A DNA stretch of 33,278 nucleotides from Mogibacterium sp. (GTDB lineage: Bacteria > Bacillota > Clostridia > Peptostreptococcales > Anaerovoracaceae), in NCBI GenBank assembly GCA_017432075.1, contig JAFRJV010000107.1:1-33278 (forward strand), written 5' to 3'. Positions 1 through 6,325 of this stretch are shown here, piece by piece. Positions within the stretch are counted from its first letter, which is position 1; each line of letters begins with the position of its first letter. The translations under genes and the position numbers were made by a program. The notes beneath the pieces were generated by a model. It saw only the letters and a list, made by a program, of their open reading frames with translations, made no database searches and was not told the origin of the DNA.

Positions 1-8
1 TCCTCCTT
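1..8 (-). promoter_or_regulatory. Shine-Dalgarno of the next operon gene, beyond the window edge
   Basis: The minus strand ends in TAAGGAGGA exactly at base 1. This is a near-perfect ribosome binding site with no start codon left inside the window, so the defence operon continues with another gene immediately outside. Confidence 0.6.
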
Positions 9-89
9 ATGTTATTGAGTGGTTTCTATAACATAAGGGTATTGGCTGGCAGTTATGTCTGCAATGGATTTTTCATAGCCTGATGGAGA

Positions 90-473
90 TCAGGATCCGG
101 AGTATTTGTATCCGTATCCGCTGCAACTTTCTCCGTTTTGGAGATGCAACATTCTCCAATTTGCTCTGCAACTTTTGGTAATTACATTATGCAAAAAACA
201 CATGGAAACCGTTTCAGCAAACAGTTTTGTTGCCGGTTTTGTTATCGTCATTCCACGATAAGCAGACTCCATACTTGCCATCTGAAAAGAAATGCCGCCC
301 GTATTTCGATAAGCATCCTCTATCTCTATGCCTTTATTTATCGCCATGCGCCTTAAATCGTCTGAGCAATTCTTCACGGCATCCCGTCGCGATGTATCAC
401 CAGACACCGTCCGGAGATATGCATCGAGCAGCAATACTGCTTCATATTCTGTAAAAGGTGCCTGTCTTGCCAT
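90..473 (-). CDS. Hypothetical protein of the defence operon, possibly C-terminally truncated
   Basis: The 127-aa product begins 13 bases after the BrxA-like gene stops, with GAGGT about 11 bases before its ATG, so it belongs to the same operon. Residues 1-90 look like a compact helical domain (FTEYEAVLLLDAYL near the start, then YRNTGGISFQMASMESAY). From memory, similar N-terminal modules occur in larger clostridial proteins, but I cannot name a function. After about residue 90 the composition changes (Cys, Asn and Gly rich) and the coding DNA holds three near-copies of TGCAACTTTCTCC. The TGA stop can be read through in frame for 25 more codons to TAA at 12-14. It may therefore be an intact small gene or the remains of a longer one. 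Confidence that it is coding is fair; function is unknown. Confidence 0.6.
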   Translation of the reverse strand: MARQAPFTEYEAVLLLDAYLRTVSGDTSRRDAVKNCSDDLRRMAINKGIEIEDAYRNTGGISFQMASMESAYRGMTITKPATKLFAETVSMCFLHNVITKSCRANWRMLHLQNGESCSGYGYKYSGS

Positions 474-486
474 TTTCTATCTAACC

Positions 487-1116
487 TCAATCAATGCAAT
501 TAAAAGCTGGCAGAATGATATTCTGTCCTCTTTCTCTGATTGTTTTCTCTAACAGCGGATTAATCGAAACCTGCTGTAATATCTTAGCGTCCGTACTTTC
601 GAGATAACCATTCTCTACCAGCATTTTCGTAATCACCTGCCTGACCTTTGTCATGGTGGTACTGCTCCATGATGCCACCCACGGATCTTTGTTTTGAAGC
701 TCTTTAAGGTAGCTCTCCAAATCCTTCTTATCAAATGTGCTGTCCGATAATCGGTACTTAACACCAATAACATCAATCATGCAATCCATAACAATTCGAT
801 ACTGCTGCATCATTGCGTATAGGCAAATCTGTTTCCCTATCTGATCTGGTTGAGTAGCAATTGCCCTTATCAATGCTTCATCTCCTAATGCATTTAATCT
901 TCGCAGGCAAACTAATACCATCTTTCTCAAAGATTTATCTGAGGGATATTTATACAAATTTTCAGATACAATCCTGCTAATAACACTATCCTCGTTCAAT
1001 CCCTGATTAAGTAGCTGGGCAGTAATTTTCATCTCGTTGTATAAGAACTGCTCTCGCGTAATAGCTGCACTATATAGGCTCTTGCTCTTCAAATTTTTGT
1101 CGGTATTCTCTCTCAT
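487..1116 (-). CDS. brxA: BrxA-like protein (DUF1819 family), BREX phage-defence component
   Basis: The 209-aa length matches the roughly 200-aa DUF1819/BrxA family. The features that fit are the N-terminal SAAITREQFLYNEMKITAQLL, a middle block reading ICLYAMMQQYRIVMDCM, and the late block WSSTTMTKVRQVITKML followed by a short tail. In characterised BREX systems BrxA is a small helical DNA-binding protein encoded at the head of the operon, just before brxB, brxC and pglX. Here it follows an ABC-3C system and an XRE gene, with AGAGGT before its ATG. No brxB-sized gene follows inside the window; the next gene is the 127-aa unknown. The family call rests on remembered sequence pattern, not an alignment. 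Whether a full BREX locus lies to the left cannot be seen. Confidence 0.75.
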   Translation of the reverse strand: MRENTDKNLKSKSLYSAAITREQFLYNEMKITAQLLNQGLNEDSVISRIVSENLYKYPSDKSLRKMVLVCLRRLNALGDEALIRAIATQPDQIGKQICLYAMMQQYRIVMDCMIDVIGVKYRLSDSTFDKKDLESYLKELQNKDPWVASWSSTTMTKVRQVITKMLVENGYLESTDAKILQQVSINPLLEKTIRERGQNIILPAFNCID

Positions 1117-1135
1117 TTCATACCTCTAAGGATTT

Positions 1136-1369
1136 TCATTCCCCATCTTTATATCCTTCATCCCCTGGTTCGAGAACTGTTTCTACAATTTCATTAATAT
1201 TACAATTCAGGGCCTCACATATCTTCATTAGGACGTCTGTAGTAATATTTTCTCCCTTTCCCAGCTTGGCAAGAGACGCGGTGCTGATACCGCTAGCCTC
1301 CCTAAGCTGCTTTTTTGTCATTTCACGTTCTGCGAGTTTAATCCATAACGGTCTGTAACTGATACGCAT
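1136..1369 (-). CDS. XRE/Cro-CI family helix-turn-helix regulator
   Basis: The 77-aa product has a classic HTH core: KLAEREMTKKQLREASGIS then TASLAKLGKGENITTDVLMK and ICEALNCNINEIVE, as in small single-domain XRE regulators. It starts at ATG after a strong GGAGGTAAGGA site and lies between the DUF2326 ATPase and the BrxA-like gene in the same direction, so it is probably co-transcribed. It likely controls this operon. Candidate operators are the TTGTCCACG direct repeat in the leader and the TCTAACGTTAGA palindrome upstream of the promoter, but that link is inference. It has no ligand-binding or protease domain. Confidence 0.9.
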   Translation of the reverse strand: MRISYRPLWIKLAEREMTKKQLREASGISTASLAKLGKGENITTDVLMKICEALNCNINEIVETVLEPGDEGYKDGE

Positions 1370-1403
1370 TCCTTACCTCCATCGGATTCACTTTCCCAAA
1401 TTA

Positions 1404-3122
1404 TTACTCCGATTGCTGGGTTTCAGTATTTGTGTCTACGTCTTTATTATCTTCTTTTATCTTCTTAGCCCATGACCATCCAAATAATTCTCCTCCGTTC
1501 GCATAAAGGTCTATTACCCTCGTGTCATACAATGTTTTTGCTGTATATTCCGTAAACGCTTCAGCTTTATCAAAAGAAATGAATATCTGCTTCTTGCTCT
1601 GTACATAGAGCTGCATGATCTTATCAATAGGCAGATCAGCTACATTCTTAAAAATTAGCGAATCATGCATCAAGAACGGAAGATCCGAATTATTTAAGAT
1701 GCTCATGTCAAATATAATCAAGTTCTTGTAATTATCGCCGGTACTGGTATTGGTCTCGCATTTAAACTTATAGGTTGGTTTCCCAGTCCTCGTGTTCCCG
1801 AAGTGGATCTCCGGAGCGTATTGCTCCCCGTCATAAATGAAATCATTAAGGCGTACCATTGCCTGATTGATCATGGTCTCTAACTTCTCAAGCTGGTTCT
1901 CACGGGCAGTTTCCATCTGCTCCTTGGCAGCTTTCGTCTCAGCCGCAAGTGTACGTGTGCTTTCATAGCCTTCGTTCTGTTTTCTTAAAAAGTTTATCCT
2001 TCCTCGAAGTTCAACCGTCTTATCCAAAAACTTCTTTGATACATTGGTGGGGATACCTAGCTTGCGCTGCTCATCTTCGAGTTTTCGTACCTCCTCAGTT
2101 GCCGCATCAATCAACAGTTCCAGACGACTCACCTCATCTGTCATCTCACCTGTCAGGATAGTCTGCATCTTTTTATGAAAATTCTCGATAGTCTCCAGCT
2201 TCTCAATATCCACTTCTGGAAAATACTCCTGAAGTTCAACAATGTCATCGGATGTAGGCGTAAGACCTCCTTCTAGGTTTGCTTTTACAGCATTCAACTG
2301 AGATACCAGTCGGGTACGTTTTCTTTTCAAGATGGTAATCTGCCCCTTAATCTCTGCGGCCTTGTCCAAATTAGCAGTATCCTGTGCAGCGATATCGCTG
2401 TCTTCTTTATTTGTCAGTTCTGCAAGTTCTTGTTCAAGCCTCTCGATTTCTTTTTCGTTTTCCTTAACCTGCTTCTGTGTGGTGGCGATGGTCACGATCT
2501 CGCCGATGTCTGTAGCCTGTTTACGTACTTTCTTTCTCTTATCCTTCTCCTTATAAAAATCCTCATATTCCTTCACGAGGTCATAAATTCCGAAAAGCTG
2601 CTCCAATGCCATGATTGCAAGCTCCTCAGTCTCATCACCATACTTTAAAGGTCGGCGTTCATCATAATTATCCCTGCCGTAAATTCGTGAATAACGTCCT
2701 ACCAGACTTCGCCAGCTATTCTGGGCTGTCTGAATGGCATAGGATGCTCTCAAGTGTTTTCGAAAATCATCAATGTCCATCGGCTCCCCGTTTTGCTCAT
2801 AATCCTGACTGCAGGGGATGACCTTCTTGGAATCTAGCGTGCTTCTCTTGTAATACTCAATCCTATCTCCAAACTTGAAAGCAAAATTGATTGTATGTGT
2901 TTTTACATAACTGACAACGTTATTGATATCGTTATCCAGATAATCATCTCCGCCAAAGCAGAAATCCAGAGCTAACAGAAATGTGGATTTTCCTATCGCA
3001 TTTTCAGCCTTCTTATCTCCAAGGATAGTATTCAGTCCTTCGTGGAATCGTATCCGACCTCGCGGTACAAACTCTCCGTTTTTCTTCTCAGCAAATTTAT
3101 CACACTCGATCTCATATAACAT
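1404..3122 (-). CDS. ABC-3C system ATPase, DUF2326 SMC-like protein
   Basis: This 572-aa protein has the layout of a short SMC/Rad50-like ABC ATPase. The N-terminal P-loop reads ILGDKKAENAIGKST (GKST about residues 44-47). A long charged coiled coil covers roughly residues 190-440. The C-terminal half carries the DUF2326 pattern, with IIFDMSILNNSDLPFLMHDS and KKQIFISFDKAEAF then YANGGELFGWSW. In ABC-three-component systems this ATPase works with a middle component and an effector protein, and all three are encoded here in order. I chose the ATG at 3122 over one 27 bases upstream, because GAGG lies 9-12 bases before it and family members start MLYEIECDKF. It overlaps the previous gene by 11 bases, which suggests translational coupling. 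The trigger and target are unknown. Confidence 0.85.
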   Translation of the reverse strand: MLYEIECDKFAEKKNGEFVPRGRIRFHEGLNTILGDKKAENAIGKSTFLLALDFCFGGDDYLDNDINNVVSYVKTHTINFAFKFGDRIEYYKRSTLDSKKVIPCSQDYEQNGEPMDIDDFRKHLRASYAIQTAQNSWRSLVGRYSRIYGRDNYDERRPLKYGDETEELAIMALEQLFGIYDLVKEYEDFYKEKDKRKKVRKQATDIGEIVTIATTQKQVKENEKEIERLEQELAELTNKEDSDIAAQDTANLDKAAEIKGQITILKRKRTRLVSQLNAVKANLEGGLTPTSDDIVELQEYFPEVDIEKLETIENFHKKMQTILTGEMTDEVSRLELLIDAATEEVRKLEDEQRKLGIPTNVSKKFLDKTVELRGRINFLRKQNEGYESTRTLAAETKAAKEQMETARENQLEKLETMINQAMVRLNDFIYDGEQYAPEIHFGNTRTGKPTYKFKCETNTSTGDNYKNLIIFDMSILNNSDLPFLMHDSLIFKNVADLPIDKIMQLYVQSKKQIFISFDKAEAFTEYTAKTLYDTRVIDLYANGGELFGWSWAKKIKEDNKDVDTNTETQQSE

Positions 3123-3339
3123 AGCGTAGTACTTCCTCTTTCTCGTCATATTCTATTTTGTGAAGAGCATAAAGGCAGTCCAACACATCAATATACTCAT
3201 TCACCCCTGAAAGATTATTAATGACCTTCTGATATAGGTCATGGACTCCCATAGGCTTTTTCTTTAATTCCTTCAGTATAACCGGGAACTTACAAAGGAC
3301 GCTCTCGTTATAACTGAATAGTTTATTCGGTAATAACAT
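3112..3339 (-). CDS. ABC-three-component system middle component (MC6-like)
   Basis: This 75-aa protein begins MLLPNKLFSYNESVLCKF and continues through KKPMGVHDLYQKVIN to a C-terminal beta-rich DEKEEVLRYVI. Small proteins starting MLLP.K that lie directly before a DUF2326 ATPase match the middle component (type 6 as I remember it) of ABC-3C systems, thought to be a winged-helix-like adaptor. The start is ATG at 3339, with GAGGTG four bases upstream; another ATG four codons earlier lacks such a site. It overlaps the upstream gene by 17 bases and the downstream ATPase by 11. This tight coupling fits subunits made in fixed ratio. The subtype number is less sure than the role. Confidence 0.75.
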   Translation of the reverse strand: MLLPNKLFSYNESVLCKFPVILKELKKKPMGVHDLYQKVINNLSGVNEYIDVLDCLYALHKIEYDEKEEVLRYVI

Positions 3340-4483
3340 CAAACACCTCACATTTCTGGATAAAGTAGGAAATCACTATCTCACAGTAATCCCGTTCTTC
3401 ATTTGTTCCCCGTTGCAACCAGTCTGTAAGTTCACGATAGATGGTTACTTGATCCCGTCCTTTTTCCTTCAAATCCAGATAGTTCATCTTCACCTGCTCA
3501 CAGAACGGTTTGAAACGAAGTTCTCCCTCGCACCCCATCTGCTGCATTGTTTCTTGGACAATACTGAAGTAATAGTTCACATGCCCCTGTGCCTTCAGAT
3601 AAAGCGAAACGTTATCCGGTTCAATCTTTTTGCGGAGCATGACTGGATTGTAGTTCAAATCAACCGGTCCATTCGGGCGCATCTTAGGTATCTTTCCTAC
3701 GACCTTCCTAACACCTTCCTGAACTTTCTGGTCAGATAGCAATTCACGATCAATAGCCTGTTCAAGGAACTGTTTCTTTATTTCCTTCATCCGATGCATC
3801 GCAACCGATGACGGAAAGTTCTTATACTGTGCCGCACATTGCGGACACAACGCAATCAGATTATTTGGATCATCTGGCGATTCATCTGGATCAATAACCA
3901 CCACATCAAAAAGGAGTCCGAGATGTCCGTTCTCATCGACAAATAGTGTTCGAGTACATCCATCATTCGGGCAAATACTTCCCTCTTCAGATACAAGATA
4001 AAAACCATGTTTATTCTGTGGAAAATTGGTCAATGGTTGACCTTCTGTCGGAGCAGGAAGCACAGGTGTTTTTGCCTTCCGTTTTCTTTTACCCTTTGCT
4101 GCGGTCTGAATAATTGCTTCAAATCGTGCCCCGGTCTTTTCGCCATAGTTGCTGGCATCAATATCTTCGTAGTAATCTCGGAACTTCTCACAAATCTGTT
4201 CAATAACAGAATCTGTCTCTGTTTCAACGAAATCGGCAAACCCTTTAGGATCGAGGGAATCAGCTATCTTTTTTGCCAAAAAAGTAATGTCATGTTCTCC
4301 ATAAAAGTACGCCTTATACGTTCTATCCTCTGTCTCCTCTACGGGATGATCAACCTCTTTAGGAAGATAGATTGCAAGGAACATATCTTTTGTGAACTGT
4401 TCAGGCGATCTTCCGCCCTGAAAGAACGTTGAAAGAAAATGAGCGAACTCTTCGAATTCAGTTTTGTACTCCGTCTCCGGCAC
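3323..4483 (-). CDS. ABC-3C system effector with HNH-like zinc fold and C-terminal ABC-3C domain
   Basis: The 386-aa product starts at GTG 4483, where GGAAAGGAG lies eight bases upstream. A TTG 66 bases earlier has no site and would give a longer form. Residues 1-120 are helical. About 135-160 is a basic linker rich in KRKRKAK. Residues about 171-216 carry a treble-clef pattern: CPNDGC, then VVVIDPDES, then NNLIALCPQC (Cys 171, 176, 213, 216). This is the HNH-nuclease scaffold, but the usual catalytic His positions read Ile-Asp and Ala. The last 120 residues match the helical partner domain that follows effectors in ABC-3C systems, judging from context. It is the first gene of the operon. Whether it cuts DNA is open, because the His residues seem lost. 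Confidence 0.75.
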   Translation of the reverse strand: MPETEYKTEFEEFAHFLSTFFQGGRSPEQFTKDMFLAIYLPKEVDHPVEETEDRTYKAYFYGEHDITFLAKKIADSLDPKGFADFVETETDSVIEQICEKFRDYYEDIDASNYGEKTGARFEAIIQTAAKGKRKRKAKTPVLPAPTEGQPLTNFPQNKHGFYLVSEEGSICPNDGCTRTLFVDENGHLGLLFDVVVIDPDESPDDPNNLIALCPQCAAQYKNFPSSVAMHRMKEIKKQFLEQAIDRELLSDQKVQEGVRKVVGKIPKMRPNGPVDLNYNPVMLRKKIEPDNVSLYLKAQGHVNYYFSIVQETMQQMGCEGELRFKPFCEQVKMNYLDLKEKGRDQVTIYRELTDWLQRGTNEERDYCEIVISYFIQKCEVFDVITE

Positions 4484-4507
4484 GTTCTTCGACTCCTTTC
4501 CCTTAAG

Positions 4508-4526
4508 CGTGGACAAACGTGGACAA
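4508..4526. repeat. Direct repeat CGTGGACAA x2 in the defence-operon leader
   Basis: Two perfect 9-base copies (4508-4516 and 4518-4526) lie one helical turn apart, 25 bases before the chosen GTG start of the effector gene. The spacing suits a protein bound to one DNA face, such as the XRE regulator of the same operon, but this is inference. Confidence 0.45.
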
Positions 4527-4621
4527 TCATGTCTGCGCTTGTTCGGCAAAAAATCCGCTTTCTGATATTGTGTGCTTAGCGTTAGTAATGATCCCGATAG
4601 GTATAGGCACGCACATTACAG

Positions 4622-4650
4622 ATTATAGCACAAACACCTACGATGTTCAA
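4622..4650 (-). promoter_or_regulatory. Sigma-A type promoter of the ABC-3C/BrxA operon
   Basis: On the minus strand TTGAAC (4645-4650) and TATAAT (4622-4627) are separated by exactly 17 bases, a near-consensus housekeeping promoter. Transcription should start near 4615, giving a leader of about 130 bases before the effector gene. Confidence 0.8.
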
Positions 4651-4679
4651 TTGAAAGTTTACCATCGCAAATCTAACGT
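4651..4679 (+). promoter_or_regulatory. Possible divergent promoter for the 192-aa gene
   Basis: TTGAAA at 4651-4656 abuts the -35 of the opposite promoter to make the palindrome TTCAATTGAA. Seventeen bases on is TAACGT (4674-4679), a weak -10 that lies inside the 12-bp palindrome TCTAACGTTAGA (4672-4683). A repressor bound to that palindrome would block this promoter. The weak -10 keeps confidence low. Confidence 0.35.
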
Positions 4680-4680
4680 T

Positions 4681-4868
4681 AGAGATGACGATTTTATCAA
4701 GCATCTCTAGTCTATGGCAAAGACGAAAAACTTCCAATCATCAGGGAGTGAGCTGACCCCGATCAAGCCAGCGCCCGAAAGCCCACTGATGATTGCACCA
4801 AGTAAACCAGACCAGTCTATAGGGCAACTGGCCATTCAGACAAACAGGAGGTTTTCCTTTGAATGGCC
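4681..4868 (+). other. Gene-free divergent region with three inverted repeats ahead of the 192-aa gene
   Basis: The stretch 4551-4935 has no convincing long gene. Besides the promoters it holds three perfect inverted repeats: AGAGATG/CATCTCT (4681-4687 and 4702-4708), CAATCATCAG/CTGATGATTG (4735-4744 and 4786-4795), and GGCCATTC/GAATGGCC (4830-4837 and 4861-4868). The last has a 23-base loop containing AGGAGG (4846-4851), with TTG 4859 and ATG 4863 just after, so a ribosome site is held in a hairpin loop. As plus-strand RNA this would be a structured leader. It does not match a riboswitch I know. Confidence 0.5.
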
Positions 4869-4935
4869 GTCACGACAGACTAATTGAATATCGCCATCTT
4901 GCGGATGCCTCCGCGAAATTCACAGGAGGCAAAAG

Positions 4936-5514
4936 ATGGCCGATATCAATCTTAACCAGTACGCCGATAAAAAAACGTACAATAATCGTCCTGTACCAGA
5001 AGGACAGTTTCTTGCCCCTTTCCTTGTATCGGATTGGGCAGAGGTTAAAGCAATGAACTATCATCGCGAGAACCTTGAAACCTGGCACTTCAGCGGCATC
5101 GCCGTTTTAGTCGCCTTCACACCGGTCACGGCAGAACAGTTCCCCGGCACCATGAAGCTCTTTTGGAGTGATGTTCGAGACTATATTGCCGAACTTAAGG
5201 GTGATCCATATACTATCTCTTACGATAAGTTTTTGGAAGACATGAAAGCTGAAGGAGAAGGCGGCTATGATCCCGCCCAGACGGAATCCTTTGAGAACAC
5301 CACCCTGCTCGGAATGATCATTGATGATCTGATCCGTGAAGTCGGTGAGAAAAATCCTCGCTACGGTCGTATTCTTAATCTCATCAAGCAGGAATACACC
5401 AAGGGCGAAATCCTTGATGCGCTTCTCTCGGAATATGGCATCAAGAAAACCCAGGCATATTCCGAAATCAAAGCAGCTCAGAAGCTGGCTAAGGATCTCT
5501 ACTATGCCGACTAA
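4936..5514 (+). CDS. Mobile-element-type hypothetical protein with C-terminal HTH-like region
   Basis: The 192-aa acidic protein starts at ATG after AGGAGGCAAAAG, an excellent ribosome site. The N-terminal 100 residues (NLNQYADKKTYNNRPVPEG, then YHRENLETWHFSGIAVLVAF) resemble, from memory, uncharacterised proteins in clostridial integrative elements. The C-terminal 60 residues (NPRYGRILNLIKQEYTKGE, then ILDALLSEYGIKKTQAY) read like a helix-turn-helix of the sigma-region-4 sort. I have no function beyond possible regulation. It is the only long plus-strand gene of the accessory region, stands alone between the structured leader and a hairpin at 5537-5574, and diverges from the defence operon. 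Confidence 0.75.
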   Translation: MADINLNQYADKKTYNNRPVPEGQFLAPFLVSDWAEVKAMNYHRENLETWHFSGIAVLVAFTPVTAEQFPGTMKLFWSDVRDYIAELKGDPYTISYDKFLEDMKAEGEGGYDPAQTESFENTTLLGMIIDDLIREVGEKNPRYGRILNLIKQEYTKGEILDALLSEYGIKKTQAYSEIKAAQKLAKDLYYAD

Positions 5515-5536
5515 CACAGACCGGCACAAATGAAAG

Positions 5537-5574
5537 AAGCAGCGATACTGGAACTATCTCCGGTACCGCTGCTT
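5537..5574 (+). terminator. Hairpin after the 192-aa gene, possible bidirectional terminator
   Basis: AAGCAGCG pairs with CGCTGCTT, and the stem continues through TAC/GTA and TGGA/TCC with one mismatch. It lies 22 bases after the TAA of the plus-strand gene and 25 bases after the end of the minus-strand 92-aa gene. The T tracts on both sides are weak, so efficiency is unsure. Confidence 0.5.
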
Positions 5575-5598
5575 TGCTGTGTGCCATTATATTCGATT

Positions 5599-5877
5599 TT
5601 ATCTCTTAGACGGTCTGCCCTGCATCTGCCACCTGTCATGACTCTGTATGCTCCGGACAGCCTGCTTTAAGCTATTCGCACGACCGTGCTGGTGATATGG
5701 ATGTGATGCCTTATGCTTATGGAAAATGATACATGTCCCCGGTGTCGGATACTCCGGATTATGAATAAACCAGAAGTGCCCTGTATTCCGGCTCATAATC
5801 GTCACATCAAAAGCATCTGTAAAGATGATGGAGAAATACTTTGGATCCAGAACGGAAAGTTCATTCGCATCAAACAT
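5599..5877 (-). CDS. Small hypothetical protein coupled to the SymE-like gene
   Basis: The 92-aa product starts at ATG 5877 (MFDANELSVLDPKYFS), preceded by GGAGAGGGGGAAGG. A longer reading from 5931 would sit wholly inside the upstream gene and has no ribosome site. It overlaps the SymE-like stop by eight bases, so the two are translationally coupled. The middle holds MSRNTGHFWFIHNPEYP and IIFHKHKASHPYHQHGRA, His/aromatic-rich and suggestive of a small folded domain. I recall similar companions of SymE in clostridial mobile elements but know no function. It could be an immunity or accessory factor; that is a guess. Confidence 0.65.
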   Translation of the reverse strand: MFDANELSVLDPKYFSIIFTDAFDVTIMSRNTGHFWFIHNPEYPTPGTCIIFHKHKASHPYHQHGRANSLKQAVRSIQSHDRWQMQGRPSKR

Positions 5878-6208
5878 AGACCTTCCCCCTCTCCTGATCC
5901 TTAGCATATTCTGCCTGCCGCTCTGCCACAAACTGTGCGTGGAGCTTTTTCTTTTCCTTCAGAAAACGTTCATGCAGCCTTCTGGTCTCTTTCTCCATAA
6001 ATGCCTTCACTGCCTCGATCAGCTCCGCTCTTGCAGTGTCCAGGCTGATGATGAGCTTACCATCCTCGCACTTGACCAATACCGGATCTCCGATATGGAA
6101 ACCGGCAGCCTCCAGCCACTGTCCCATCAGCCGGATCGCCGGAACGGATTTGTAGTTGTATCCGCTCTGTGCGCAAACCTTCAGTTCCCGTTCGTTTTTC
6201 TTTGCCAT
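5870..6208 (-). CDS. SymE-like type I toxin family protein
   Basis: The 113-aa product starts at ATG 6208 after AAGGAGGACAAACAC. The N-terminal half (ELKVCAQSGYNYKSVPAIR, then LMGQWLEAAGFHIGDPVLV and KCEDGKLIIS) carries the SymE pattern, an AbrB-like fold known from the SOS-induced E. coli toxin, which acts as an RNase-like or nucleoid-binding factor. The C-terminal half (residues about 55-110) is a Lys/Arg/Glu-rich helix, longer than in E. coli SymE. A GTG further upstream at 6271 would begin inside the terminator stem of the neighbouring operon and is rejected. E. coli symE is repressed by LexA and an antisense RNA; I see no clear LexA box or antisense promoter here. Confidence 0.75.
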   Translation of the reverse strand: MAKKNERELKVCAQSGYNYKSVPAIRLMGQWLEAAGFHIGDPVLVKCEDGKLIISLDTARAELIEAVKAFMEKETRRLHERFLKEKKKLHAQFVAERQAEYAKDQERGKVYV

Positions 6209-6240
6209 GTGTTTGTCCTCCTTTTTCAATCGTTTGGCTT

Positions 6241-6288
6241 GAAACAAAACAAGCTGCAGATCTCGGATCACTTCCGCATCTGCAGCTT
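6241..6288 (-). terminator. Rho-independent terminator of the ruv-que-rlmD operon
   Basis: On the minus strand a perfect 11-bp stem AAGCTGCAGAT/ATCTGCAGCTT (6278-6288 and 6251-6261) with a 16-base loop is followed by GTTTTGTTTC. It lies about 38 bases after the rlmD-like stop and marks the likely edge between core chromosome and the accessory region. Confidence 0.8.
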
Positions 6289-6325
6289 ATCTATTCAAAT
6301 TCCTATTCGATTGTGAGGCTGAACT

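Noticed and set aside
87-95. Selenocysteine at the in-frame TGA
   Set aside because: The stem around the TGA is only 6 bp with a 4-base loop and does not fit a bacterial SECIS element placed after the codon; no Cys-aligned homologue can be shown here.
1404-4483. Lamassu-type or plain Rad50-type defence system
   Set aside because: The DUF2326 C-terminus and the small MLLPNK middle component fit ABC-3C better; no LmuA or LmuB layout is seen.
4484-4549. TTG start for the ABC-3C effector
   Set aside because: No Shine-Dalgarno upstream; the segment reads through the leader repeats. GTG 4483 has GGAAAGGAG at good spacing.
4859-5056. 65-codon plus-strand ORF starting TTG seven bases after AGGAGG
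   Set aside because: It overlaps the 192-aa gene in another frame for over 120 bases and its second half is a shadow of that gene. The good ribosome spacing is noted under the leader finding instead.
6209-6271. Longer SymE reading from GTG 6271
   Set aside because: The extra 21 codons lie over the terminator stem of the rlmD operon and have no ribosome site, while ATG 6208 has AAGGAGG.
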